Positions 1-5,548 of a stretch of 6,494 nt of DNA are shown in pieces. Under the pieces are notes generated by a model that saw only the letters and a program-made list of their open reading frames with translations, had not been told where the DNA came from and ran no database searches. The DNA is from Microthrixaceae bacterium (GTDB lineage Bacteria; Actinomycetota; Acidimicrobiia; Acidimicrobiales; Acidimicrobilacustridaceae), in contig JAHFUU010000033.1 in NCBI GenBank assembly GCA_023264915.1, positions 1-6,494 of the forward strand, read 5' to 3'. The position numbers and the translations under genes are program-made. Each line of letters begins with the position of its first letter. Position 1 is the stretch's first letter.

Positions 1-2
1 CA

Positions 3-479
3 CTGCCTGAGGCGGTGCTCGACGCCATCTCGGGTCTGGCCAGGCTCGATCAGGCCGGTCTCAGGTGGACCGCTCGGGACCAGTGGCACATCACGGTTCG
101 CTTCCTCGGCGAGTGCGACGTCACCTCTGCATCTTCGGCGCTCGGGTCGCTGTCGGCCGGTGCCGCCACGGTCAGGCTGGGACCGCAGGTGACGCTGCTT
201 GGGCGAAATGTGGTCTGCATCCCTGCGACGGGCCTGGAGGCGCTCGCCGCGGCGGTGGCAGGGGTGACATCGGCCATCGGCGAACCCAACGATCCGCGCC
301 GGTTCAGGGGCCACGTGACGCTGGCGCGCCTCAAGGCGCGAGCGCGCCCGGTGTTGGTGGGCGCTGCGTTCGAGGCCTCCTTCCTGTTGGACCGCCTCGA
401 TCTTGTCGAGAGCACCCCGACCCCGGGCGGTGCGGTCCATGAGGTTCGATACGTGAAGGCGCTTGATCGCCCGTGCTGA
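3..479 (+). CDS. thpR: RNA 2',3'-cyclic phosphodiesterase (2'-5' RNA ligase family), 5'-partial
   Basis: This is the C-terminal part of a 2H phosphoesterase of the ThpR/LigT family. Family members hydrolyse 2',3'-cyclic phosphates on RNA ends and can act as a 2'-5' RNA ligase in vitro. Both signature motifs are visible: HITV (His codon at 87-89) followed by RFLGE, and HVTL (His codon at 312-314) followed by ARLK. The two histidines form the catalytic pair. The frame is open to the left edge (it reads LPEAVLDAI from position 3), so the first strand and the true start lie outside the window. The 158 residues present fit a family length of about 180. A GTG at 15 is in frame but would remove part of the fold, so it is not taken as the start. 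The gene ends in TGA and converges with the glycosyltransferase, 82 bp away. The family call is firm; the cellular substrate is not known from sequence. Confidence 0.9.
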   Translation: MPEAVLDAISGLARLDQAGLRWTARDQWHITVRFLGECDVTSASSALGSLSAGAATVRLGPQVTLLGRNVVCIPATGLEALAAAVAGVTSAIGEPNDPRRFRGHVTLARLKARARPVLVGAAFEASFLLDRLDLVESTPTPGGAVHEVRYVKALDRPC

Positions 480-537
480 CGGCGTGCTTGGATGAGCTCG
501 GGCCTCTCAGCGGTGCTCGGTGCGACACGATCGCGGA

Positions 538-556
538 GGCGGGCCTGTTGCCCGGC
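538..556 (-). terminator. Possible factor-independent hairpin after the glycosyltransferase gene
   Basis: Between the two convergent genes, arms CGGGC (540-544) and GCCCG (550-554) can pair around a 5-nt loop. An extra G-C pair lies beyond one mismatch. The hairpin lies just downstream of the glycosyltransferase stop codon and could serve either strand. There is no T tract on either side, so this is at best a U-tract-less terminator of the kind proposed in high-GC bacteria. The rest of 480-561 shows nothing else recognisable. Confidence 0.25.
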
Positions 557-561
557 ACAGG

Positions 562-1809
562 TCAGGAAGTGCCGGGGCGCTCCTGTCGCTGTGCGATGGC
601 CTGGCGGTAGTGCTCGGCGGTGAGCTCGGCGCATCTGCGCCACGTGAAGTTGTCCACGACCCGTTGCCGGCCACGCCTGCCGAGGTCGCGCCTCAGCTGC
701 GGGTCCTGCATCAACGTGCTGATCGCCTGGGCCATGGCGCCGGCGTCGCCGGGGGGAACGTGGATGGCCGCGTGGCCGTCGGGCCCGACCACCTCGGGGA
801 TGGCTCCGCCAGTCGACGCGACCAGCGGGACCCCACAGGACATCGCCTCTACCGCCGGCAGCGAGAAGCCTTCATAGAGGGACGGGATCACGGCCAGCTC
901 AGCCTGCGCGTAGAGGCGGACGAACTCGGCGTCGGTGATCCCCTTGACGAAACTCACCGCACCTCGAAGACCGAGGCGCTCGATTGCCTGGCCGATCGGC
1001 CCGTCGGGGTCGGGCTTGCCGACGATCACGAGGTCGGCGGGGCGGTCGGCGCGCACCTTGGCCAGGGCCTCGATCAAGAACACGAGCCCCTTCAGCGGCG
1101 TGTCGGCACTGGTCGTGGCGATGATCCGGCCGGGGATACGCCTGAGGTCAGGCAGCGGTCGCCAGGTTGAAGGGTCAGTTCCCACCGGAACCACATGCAA
1201 TCGATCCGGTGGCACGCGCAGCTGTTCGGCGATGTCGCGGGAGGATGCCTCCGAGACGGTGAGCACCCGCGAGAGTCGTCCGGCGACGTCGGCCTGCATG
1301 CCGACAAAGGAGTACCACCGCCGGATCGCACGCTGCTGGCGAGGGTCATCCACTGCCTCGAGTGCCAGCTCACGGTCGATCGTGAGGGGGTGGTGGACCG
1401 TGGACAGCACAGGAAGGCCCGAGGCCTCGATGCTGATCAACTCGTACCCGAGCGACTGGTTGTCATGGACCACGTCGAAGGTGGCTCCCGCATCAGCGAG
1501 AAGCCGGTTCACCCGGTGGGCGAAGGTCCGCGGCTCAGGGAATCGGCCCTGCAACATCTCCCAGAACTCGGCGATGTCGATGCGGTCACGGATCCTGGCC
1601 CAAGCTCTCGTCTTGAAGGGCCCCGGGGGGACGTAGAGCTCGAGGCTGGGCACCCGAACGAGGGGGACTCCCCCTTCGAGATCTGGGTAGGGGGGACCCG
1701 AGAACACCGTCACCTGGTGGCCGAGAAGGGCAAGCTCGCGGCTGAGGTTGCGCACGTAGACACCTTGGCCACCGCACTGGGGATCGCCCCGGTAGGTCAG
1801 CAACGCCAC
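562..1809 (-). CDS. GT4-family glycosyltransferase (GT-B fold)
   Basis: This retaining GT-B glycosyltransferase would transfer a sugar from a nucleotide-sugar donor to an unknown acceptor, probably at the cytoplasmic face of the membrane. The 415-residue protein starts with a Rossmann strand, ALLTYRGD, and the glycine loop GGQGVYV (residues 13-19). The linker to the second domain carries VVPVGTDP (207-213). The C-terminal donor-binding domain has K240, then PSLYEGFSLPAVE with the GT4 EX7E pair E313 and E321, followed by GVPLVAS. The chosen GTG start (1809-1807) lies at the beginning of the first strand, with a weak GGCGGA nine bases upstream. The open frame extends back to 2133, but upstream codons lose the G/C third-position bias. 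A GTG at 1893, with GGGAG three bases before it, would add 28 residues and is the main alternative. The acceptor and pathway (glycolipid, polysaccharide or other) cannot be told, because no related biosynthetic gene is in the window. Confidence 0.9.
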   Translation of the reverse strand: MALLTYRGDPQCGGQGVYVRNLSRELALLGHQVTVFSGPPYPDLEGGVPLVRVPSLELYVPPGPFKTRAWARIRDRIDIAEFWEMLQGRFPEPRTFAHRVNRLLADAGATFDVVHDNQSLGYELISIEASGLPVLSTVHHPLTIDRELALEAVDDPRQQRAIRRWYSFVGMQADVAGRLSRVLTVSEASSRDIAEQLRVPPDRLHVVPVGTDPSTWRPLPDLRRIPGRIIATTSADTPLKGLVFLIEALAKVRADRPADLVIVGKPDPDGPIGQAIERLGLRGAVSFVKGITDAEFVRLYAQAELAVIPSLYEGFSLPAVEAMSCGVPLVASTGGAIPEVVGPDGHAAIHVPPGDAGAMAQAISTLMQDPQLRRDLGRRGRQRVVDNFTWRRCAELTAEHYRQAIAQRQERPGTS

Positions 1810-2031
1810 TCGGAGACATCCGCCTGGGACGGGATGTCGCCCTGCGGGCGGAGCTTCTTCGAGTAGCAGGGATTGGGCTCTGGTCTGGTCCACGGGCTCC
1901 CAGTGGTTGCCGTGTGCCCGCAGGCCCGCGTTGCGGGGCAAGACGATGGTTCGAGTTGGGTGCAAGCCCCGTTGCTGCAAAGCCGAGTTCGTTGCGGCGC
2001 AGCCCGGTCGCTGGTTTGGCGCCGGTGATGG

Positions 2032-2052
2032 GCTGGCCCGGGAAGGGCCGGC
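2032..2052 (-). other. GC-rich hairpin at the predicted 5' end of the glycosyltransferase transcript
   Basis: Arms GCTGGCCC (2032-2039) and GGGCCGGC (2045-2052) can form eight pairs, one of them G-U, around a 5-nt loop. On the - strand the hairpin would begin about 16 bases after the predicted start of transcription. It could stabilise the mRNA or act as an attenuator or structured leader element, but no T tract follows. Its role is inferred from position only. Confidence 0.35.
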
Positions 2053-2074
2053 AGAGCACCCACGAGCTGCCAGT

Positions 2075-2103
2075 AAGTTAGCGCACCTAAGTTTGGCTGG
2101 CAA
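2075..2103 (-). promoter_or_regulatory. Sigma70-type promoter for the glycosyltransferase gene
   Basis: Read on the - strand, there is a -35 box TTGCCA (2103-2098), a 17-base spacer and a -10 box TAACTT (2080-2075). This is a TTGNNN/TANNNT pair at the optimal distance, in an unusually AT-rich patch of an otherwise GC-rich region. Transcription would start near 2068 and leave a leader of about 260 nt before the GTG at 1809. No other equally good promoter was seen upstream of this gene. Confidence 0.5.
2076..2092. promoter_or_regulatory. Imperfect inverted repeat inside the promoter, possible operator
   Basis: The arms AGTTAG (2076-2081) and CTAAGT (2087-2092) match as an inverted repeat at five of six positions around a 5-nt centre. 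The repeat overlaps the -10 box and the spacer of the - strand promoter, a classical place for repressor binding. On the - strand it reads TTAGGTGCGCTAAC. This recalls the TTAGG...CTAA half-sites of DtxR/IdeR-type metal regulators, but the spacing differs from the IdeR consensus. The regulator is unknown. Confidence 0.3.
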
Positions 2104-2207
2104 GGTGGTCCGTGGAGAGGAGCGTGGCGCCATGCGCGGCCAGGCGGCTTCGGGGCAGCGGGGAGATCCGGGGCTACCTGTACGGACAACGACCCGAAGG
2201 GGAGCGA

Positions 2208-2225
2208 ATCACTCAACTGGGTGAT
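2208..2225 (+). other. Potential stem-loop in the leader of the c-di-GMP gene
   Basis: Arms ATCACTC (2208-2214) and GGGTGAT (2219-2225) can form seven pairs, one of them G-U, around a 4-nt loop AACT. It lies about 150 bases upstream of the c-di-GMP gene, and no T tract follows. It may be a leader RNA element or chance pairing. Confidence 0.25.
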
Positions 2226-2282
2226 CGACAAGCGTCACTTCTAGCGGTCAAGGCACCGGCAACAGTGTGTCGATGCTGTGGT

Positions 2283-2299
2283 CGGAACAGAGCGTTCCG
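2283..2299 (+). other. Potential stem-loop CGGAAC/GTTCCG in the leader
   Basis: Six perfect pairs, CGGAAC with GTTCCG, around a 5-nt loop. This is another element in the row of possible hairpins before the c-di-GMP gene. Palindromes of this size are common in high-GC DNA, so the support is modest. Confidence 0.25.
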
Positions 2300-2330
2300 C
2301 GGCGGAAACGGGGGGAGATGCCCAGGCTTC

Positions 2331-2345
2331 TCCGGTCGGACCGGA
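2331..2345. promoter_or_regulatory. Perfect 15-bp palindrome upstream of the c-di-GMP gene
   Basis: Arms TCCGGTC (2331-2337) and GACCGGA (2339-2345) are perfect inverted repeats around a single G. The palindrome ends 33 bases before the chosen ATG and 14 bases before the ribosome binding site. As DNA it could be a dimer-binding operator. As RNA it overlaps the CTTCTCC segment (2327-2333) that could pair with the Shine-Dalgarno sequence. Confidence 0.35.
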
Positions 2346-2359
2346 ATCGTCGGGACACG

Positions 2360-2368
2360 GGAGGAAGG
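2360..2368 (+). promoter_or_regulatory. Ribosome binding site for the c-di-GMP gene
   Basis: The purine run GGAGGAAGG is the best Shine-Dalgarno match before the gene and supports the ATG at 2379, ten bases downstream. That spacing is slightly long. In-frame GTG 2421 and ATG 2424, directly before the receiver domain, have only a weak AGG upstream. Confidence 0.5.
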
Positions 2369-2378
2369 TCCGCCCCCA

Positions 2379-3770
2379 ATGAGGTTGCCACAGAGAAATG
2401 CCAACAAGTCATCACAGGCTGTGATGAACGTGATGCTTGTCGACGACAACGAGTCCGATGCCGCTCTGATCGAAGCGACCCTGAAGGCATCAGAGCGCAT
2501 CAAGGCCGAGCTGGTCGTTGCGGGAAGCCTCACCGAGGCGGCCGAGGCATCACAGAACGAGCTGTTCGACGTGATCATCTGTGACCTGAACCTTCCCGAC
2601 GTGTCAGGCCCTGACACCGTCCGCCGAGCGAAGGGCGTGTTCCCCGCGGTTCCGCTCGTCGTGGTGTCAGGGGCCCTGGATCACGAGATGGAGAGCCATC
2701 TGTTCGGCCTGGGAGTGCAGGACTGCCTGTCCAAGACCTTGCTCTCGTCGCCGGTTGCCAGTGACATCCTGGCCCGGGTGCTCATAGCGGCGCGAGATCA
2801 CCACGCTCTCGAGTTCTTCCAGACTCAGACACTCCAAAGCCTGAACAACGTCCTCGAGGCGAGCAACGACGGCATGCTGGTCGTGCACCGCACAGGCGAG
2901 GTCGCAGCGGCGAGCACGGGTGCCAGCGAGCTGCTGAGCGTGGCTGACGGTGAGCTGGAGGGCTCGACCTTCAAGTATGCGATCAACACGCGGGAGCCCT
3001 ATGAGGTGCGCGTGCCAGACGGTGGCGCTCAACAAGTCCTCACCGTTGTCTCGACACCTATCTCCTGGCTCGGACAGCCGGCATTCCTGGTCGCGCTGCA
3101 CGACACGACTGAGCAGGCGATGCGCGAGGAGCGGCTCCTGTTCGAGGCCACCCACGACCTTGACACCGGGTTGGTGTCGAGGGTGCAGTTCCTTGACCGC
3201 TTGAGCGACCTCATGGCAGGCGTGAAGGGCCGCCACGAGCTCGCGGTGCTCCTCGTGCAGCTGGAACACCTCGACTCGGTCAACCGCAGCTTCGGGCACC
3301 GCGTCGGTGACGGTCTGGTCAAGGTGATGGCTTCGCGCTTCGTGGGTGCCCTACCGGGAGGATGTGCCGTGGGGCGGCCCGGGGTGGGCCAGTTCGCCGC
3401 CGCTGTCCCTTCGGATCGATGCGGCAATCCCGCTGACCTGATGAAGCTCGCGGAGCGCACCCTGGAGACCCTCTCCAGCCCAGTCGTCATCAACGACGAG
3501 GAGGTGCCGTGCACTGTGACGCTTTCAGTCGCCTGGCATGACGGCCGGTGTGGAGACCCTCGTGAGCTCCTCGAGCGTGCCGAGATGGCTACGGCACCCA
3601 GGGATGGCTCGTCGCCTGACGGGTTGTGCATCTACGAGCCGCCCCGACTGGCGGAGAAGCTGCTGCCGGAGATCCGCCGGGACCTGGGCGCAGCTATCGC
3701 CGAGGGTGACCTGACGGTCGCCTACCAACCCATCCTGGACGCGACCACCGGAAATGCTGTCGGCCTGTAG
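2379..3770 (+). CDS. REC-PAS-degenerate GGDEF protein, cut short by an amber codon inside the EAL domain
   Basis: As read, this gene encodes 463 residues of a cyclic-di-GMP signalling protein. Residues 17-135 form a phosphoreceiver domain with all key residues: D22, D23, phosphoacceptor D69 (in CDLNLPD), S97 and K119. A PAS-like sensor follows (about 150-250), starting at NNVLEASNDGMLVV. A GGDEF domain begins at THDLDTGL (258-265), but its signature is GVGQF at 335-339 instead of GGDEF. The metal-binding DLD strand is also altered (VQLEHLDSVN), so cyclase activity is not expected. An EAL domain begins at AYQPILD, then a TAG replaces the glutamate of EAL at codon 464. The frame continues unbroken to 4583 as a good EAL domain, so the ancestral protein had 734 residues. 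ATG 2379 is chosen for its GGAGGAAGG upstream; 2421 or 2424 are possible. The truncated product should be non-enzymatic, perhaps a phosphorylation-dependent binding protein. A sequencing error is possible. Confidence 0.85.
   Translation: MRLPQRNANKSSQAVMNVMLVDDNESDAALIEATLKASERIKAELVVAGSLTEAAEASQNELFDVIICDLNLPDVSGPDTVRRAKGVFPAVPLVVVSGALDHEMESHLFGLGVQDCLSKTLLSSPVASDILARVLIAARDHHALEFFQTQTLQSLNNVLEASNDGMLVVHRTGEVAAASTGASELLSVADGELEGSTFKYAINTREPYEVRVPDGGAQQVLTVVSTPISWLGQPAFLVALHDTTEQAMREERLLFEATHDLDTGLVSRVQFLDRLSDLMAGVKGRHELAVLLVQLEHLDSVNRSFGHRVGDGLVKVMASRFVGALPGGCAVGRPGVGQFAAAVPSDRCGNPADLMKLAERTLETLSSPVVINDEEVPCTVTLSVAWHDGRCGDPRELLERAEMATAPRDGSSPDGLCIYEPPRLAEKLLPEIRRDLGAAIAEGDLTVAYQPILDATTGNAVGL
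3768..3770 (+). other. In-frame amber codon at the catalytic Glu of the EAL motif
   Basis: TAG follows the codons for NAVGL and precedes those for ALCRWEHPDHG. In homologous EAL domains this position reads E-A-L, where the Glu is a metal ligand. One G-to-T change from GAG explains it. There is no indel, since the frame is identical on both sides. It is the only in-frame stop between 2379 and 4581. Confidence 0.95.
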
Positions 3771-4583
3771 GCACTTTGCCGTTGGGAGCACCCCGATCAT
3801 GGGGTCGTGCCCCCGTCGGACTTCATCGAGGTGGCCGAGGACTCCGGGCTAATCGTGCCCCTCGGCGAGGCGATGGTGAAGCGTGTGTGCACCCAGCTGG
3901 GAACGTGGCGCGCCGAGAACCCCTACTGGCTCCTGCCCCCCGTGAGCATCAACCTGAGCCCTCGCCAGTTGAACGCCCCGAACTTGGTGGACGCGATCCT
4001 CACTCCGCTGTATGAGCACGGCCTGCCCGCGACGATGCTTGGCGTCGACATCAACGAGACAGCGTTGTTGTCCTCCAGCATTGCCGTCGAACGTGCTCTG
4101 GCCCGTTTGGCGCGAGAGGGGATCGCGGTCCACCTCGACGACTTCGGCACTGGTTACTCGTCCCTCAGGCACCTCCGCAACCACCCGATCACGTCGTTCA
4201 AGATCGACCGGAGCTTCGTCCGGGGCTTGCCGGACGACTCCCAGAGCGTCCAGATCGTCAGGGCTGTCCTTGCCCTCGGGGATGCTCTGGACAAGGCAGT
4301 GGTTGCCGAGGGAGTCGAGACTCCAGAGCAGCTCGATTGCCTCAGAGCGCTCGGGTGCAGCCAGGTGCAGGGCTACCTGTATGCCCGACCGTCCGGCCCC
4401 GAGGAGGTCAGCCGGTGGTTCATGTCCAAGGTGGACACGCTCGCGACAACTGTCCAGGGTGGAGCGGGCGTCGAGGCGATCAACCGCATCTCGCGGCAGT
4501 TCCAACAGCACGAGCTGACCAGTGAGATCGAGCGGCTTCGTGAGTCGATGCCCAGCCTCAAGTCAGTCGCGAACGACAACTGA
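3771..4583 (+). pseudogene. Remainder of the EAL (c-di-GMP phosphodiesterase) domain, downstream of the amber codon
   Basis: This is the in-frame continuation of the upstream REC-PAS-GGDEF gene. EAL domains hydrolyse c-di-GMP to pGpG with two metal ions. Apart from the lost first Glu, every usual active-site residue is present (full-length numbering): N525 in INLSPRQL, E560 in DINETALL, D587 and D588 in DDFGTGYSSL, K608 in FKIDRSFV, E644 and E647 in AEGVE, and Q664 before GYLYARP. Loop 6 (DDFGTGYS) is also intact. A tail of about 60 residues follows, probably helical and mildly charged. An in-frame GTG at 3807 could serve as a start and would give 258 residues, but no convincing ribosome binding site precedes it and the product would lack the first part of the barrel. 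Conservation on both sides of the stop means the lesion is recent or artefactual, or that the stop is read through. Confidence 0.85.
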
Positions 4584-4607
4584 GCAGCTTCCAACCTCAG
4601 CGCCCGT

Positions 4608-4628
4608 CCGAGAGCCTGTCCGCTCTGG
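4608..4628. terminator. Possible bidirectional terminator hairpin between convergent genes
   Basis: Between the ends of the EAL gene (4583) and the small - strand gene (4637), arms AGAGC (4611-4615) and GCTCT (4622-4626) pair around a 6-nt loop. CC/GG pairs extend the stem across one bulged G. The position suits shared termination, but no T tract accompanies it on either strand. Confidence 0.3.
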
Positions 4629-4636
4629 TCCTCAGG

Positions 4637-4954
4637 TCATGACTCGTCCCGAGGAGCGTCGCGGTGGGGGGTCGGCGTTCGGTCGAGCCATTCGGCAACC
4701 TGGCGCAGCGTGCCGGCCAGAGCGTCGGAGAGGCTTCCGGTGGCACGACGGGTGGCGTCCTGCACGTCGCTCGAGCCGACGGCACGGTTGATGGTGTCTG
4801 CCATGTCGTCGAGAGCTGATCGAACCTTGTCACCGGCATCCTTGATGTCGTCGCCCGCCCGCTGGTCCTGCTTGGTCTCAGACCAAGACTGCTGTATCTG
4901 GCGACCCAGCTCCGCAAAGCGCTGGCCGACCTCTTCCCACGGGTTGTCTGCCAT
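4637..4954 (-). CDS. Small helical protein of unknown function
   Basis: The gene encodes 105 residues, starting MADNPWEEVGQRFAELG. I do not recognise a characterised family. The sequence is hydrophilic and almost free of proline between residues 6 and about 90, with heptad-like spacing of hydrophobic residues, so one or more amphipathic helices or a coiled coil are likely. The middle segment (about 27-60) is rich in Asp, Lys and Arg (AGDDIKDAGDKVRSALDDM). The tail after WLDRTPTPHRD is polar and probably disordered. There is no signal peptide, membrane segment or cysteine. ATG 4954 is well supported by GGGAGA five to six bases upstream. The gene converges with the EAL gene and diverges from the membrane protein gene. 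It reads like one of the many short, soluble, uncharacterised actinobacterial proteins; a structural or stress-related role would be a guess. Confidence 0.8.
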   Translation of the reverse strand: MADNPWEEVGQRFAELGRQIQQSWSETKQDQRAGDDIKDAGDKVRSALDDMADTINRAVGSSDVQDATRRATGSLSDALAGTLRQVAEWLDRTPTPHRDAPRDES

Positions 4955-5038
4955 TGGATCTCCCGGTCTGTGAGATGGGTTGCCCTCACCGTAGATGAGA
5001 TCGTCGCGCTCGTTGAGGCGACACCTCGAGGCGACAAG
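4955..5038. promoter_or_regulatory. Divergent promoter region between the small protein and membrane protein genes
   Basis: Only 84 bp separate the two start codons chosen here, so both promoters must overlap or lie close together. The - strand offers TACGGT (4993-4988) as a weak -10 box without a good -35. The + strand offers TTGAGG (5013-5018), 17 bases before AAGATG, also weak. A perfect 9-bp direct repeat occupies 5015-5036. No single promoter stands out. Confidence 0.35.
5015..5036 (+). repeat. Direct repeat GAGGCGACA, two copies
   Basis: GAGGCGACA occurs at 5015-5023 and again at 5028-5036, identical, with a 13-bp period, in the divergent promoter region. The second copy also provides the GAGG that acts as Shine-Dalgarno for ATG 5039. 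It could be a tandem regulator site or a chance duplication. Confidence 0.45.
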
Positions 5039-5548
5039 ATGGTCCAGGCCTGGCGCCGGTACGATCCAGGCACGATGAGGCGCGGTTCTGGACCCGCAGG
5101 GGCACGCAAGGGGCGGCCCGAAGTGCCTTCCTGGACGCGTGCAGCGGACTGGGCGCTCGCGGGCTACTTCGCCGCGCAGGCGATCGTGGGCGTGACCTTG
5201 TGGATCGCAGCATCGGCAAGCCCCCAGGTCCGGTCCTGGTTCGACATCGCACCGGAACGCAAGGCGGTGGTCGACGCGTTCTTGTACCCGGACATCGCTG
5301 TGATCGTCTCGAGCTCGGCGTCGACGGCCTATGCCCTCGCGCGCAACGCTGGCTGGGCAGCAGTCTCAGCGGCGTTCTGTGCCGGCGGGGTCATGTACCC
5401 GACGGTCTACCTGCTCGGTTGGGTCGGGTTGGGCGCTGGAGCGGGCGCCGCTGCGCTCGCGATCATGATCCCACCGGCGTTGTTGACGAGCTGGACCGCG
5501 ATCGTGATCTACCGGCGCTGGAGCTGGCCTGCAAACCGGGAACCATGA
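5039..5548 (+). CDS. Four-helix integral membrane protein of unknown function
   Basis: This is a predicted inner-membrane protein of 169 residues that I cannot assign to a family. A basic, polar N-terminus (about 35 residues) precedes four hydrophobic segments at roughly residues 37-59 (starting ADWALAGYF), 82-102 (FLYPDIAVIVSSS), 106-129 and 130-158. The last is very rich in Gly and Ala (GLGAGAGAAALAIMIPP). It ends in YRRWSWPANREP, a basic cytoplasmic-looking tail. No catalytic motif, signal peptidase site or transporter signature is seen. ATG 5039 is chosen because GAGG lies seven bases upstream. ATG 5075 is an alternative (157 residues, possibly leaderless from TACGAT at 5060-5065). GTG 4970 also keeps the frame but lacks a ribosome binding site. 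The cyclase gene follows after 39 bp on the same strand, so the two may be co-transcribed, but a direct partnership is not shown. Confidence 0.75.
   Translation: MVQAWRRYDPGTMRRGSGPAGARKGRPEVPSWTRAADWALAGYFAAQAIVGVTLWIAASASPQVRSWFDIAPERKAVVDAFLYPDIAVIVSSSASTAYALARNAGWAAVSAAFCAGGVMYPTVYLLGWVGLGAGAGAAALAIMIPPALLTSWTAIVIYRRWSWPANREP

Larger units (their letters stand above)
1810..2378. other. Long divergent intergenic region with no convincing gene
   Basis: This 569-bp gap separates the divergent glycosyltransferase and c-di-GMP genes. Open frames cross it on both strands, but their translations are Arg/Pro/Cys-rich and low-complexity, they resemble no family, and they lack third-position bias. 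It holds a strong candidate promoter for the - strand (2075-2103), an inverted repeat inside that promoter, a hairpin near the predicted 5' end of the - transcript (2032-2052), and several potential hairpins on the + side (2208-2345). No tRNA, rRNA or known riboswitch class was recognised. Confidence 0.7.

Noticed and set aside
520..1866. Long + strand open frames at 520-1170, 935-1636 and 1195-1866.
   Set aside because: All lie opposite the glycosyltransferase, whose GT4 motifs are clear. Mirror frames are typical of high-GC genes.
1963..2030. GCAAAGCC at 1977-1984 on the + strand, recalling the core of the c-di-GMP-I (GEMM) riboswitch, which would fit a downstream GGDEF/EAL gene.
   Set aside because: The preceding GGGAC, the AGGGCAAACC segment with a GNRA loop, and the receptor-side GCCGGGTTACC are absent. 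It also lies about 400 bases from the gene it would control.
1797..2231. A - strand open frame across the divergent intergenic region.
   Set aside because: It has a weak TTG start, no ribosome binding site, and a Pro/Leu-rich translation without family features.
2222..2238. GTGA...TCAC inverted half-sites as a possible CRP/cAMP receptor site.
   Set aside because: The half-sites are about nine to ten bases apart instead of the usual six, and the flanking T and A are missing.
2361..2372. GAGGAAGGTCCG, recalling the GAGGAAAGTCCG core of RNase P RNA.
   Set aside because: It is a short chance similarity. The other conserved RNase P segments are missing, and it works better as the ribosome binding site of the next gene.
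2112..2378. Open frame continuing upstream of the c-di-GMP gene, from 2112.
   Set aside because: The added 89 residues are Arg/Gly/Cys-rich without third-position bias or family similarity, and a ribosome binding site precedes 2379.
3740..3810. A frameshift between the GGDEF and EAL parts.
   Set aside because: Both parts are in the same frame, and translating through the TAG gives a normal EAL sequence (ALCRWEHPDHG). The lesion is a nonsense codon, not an indel.
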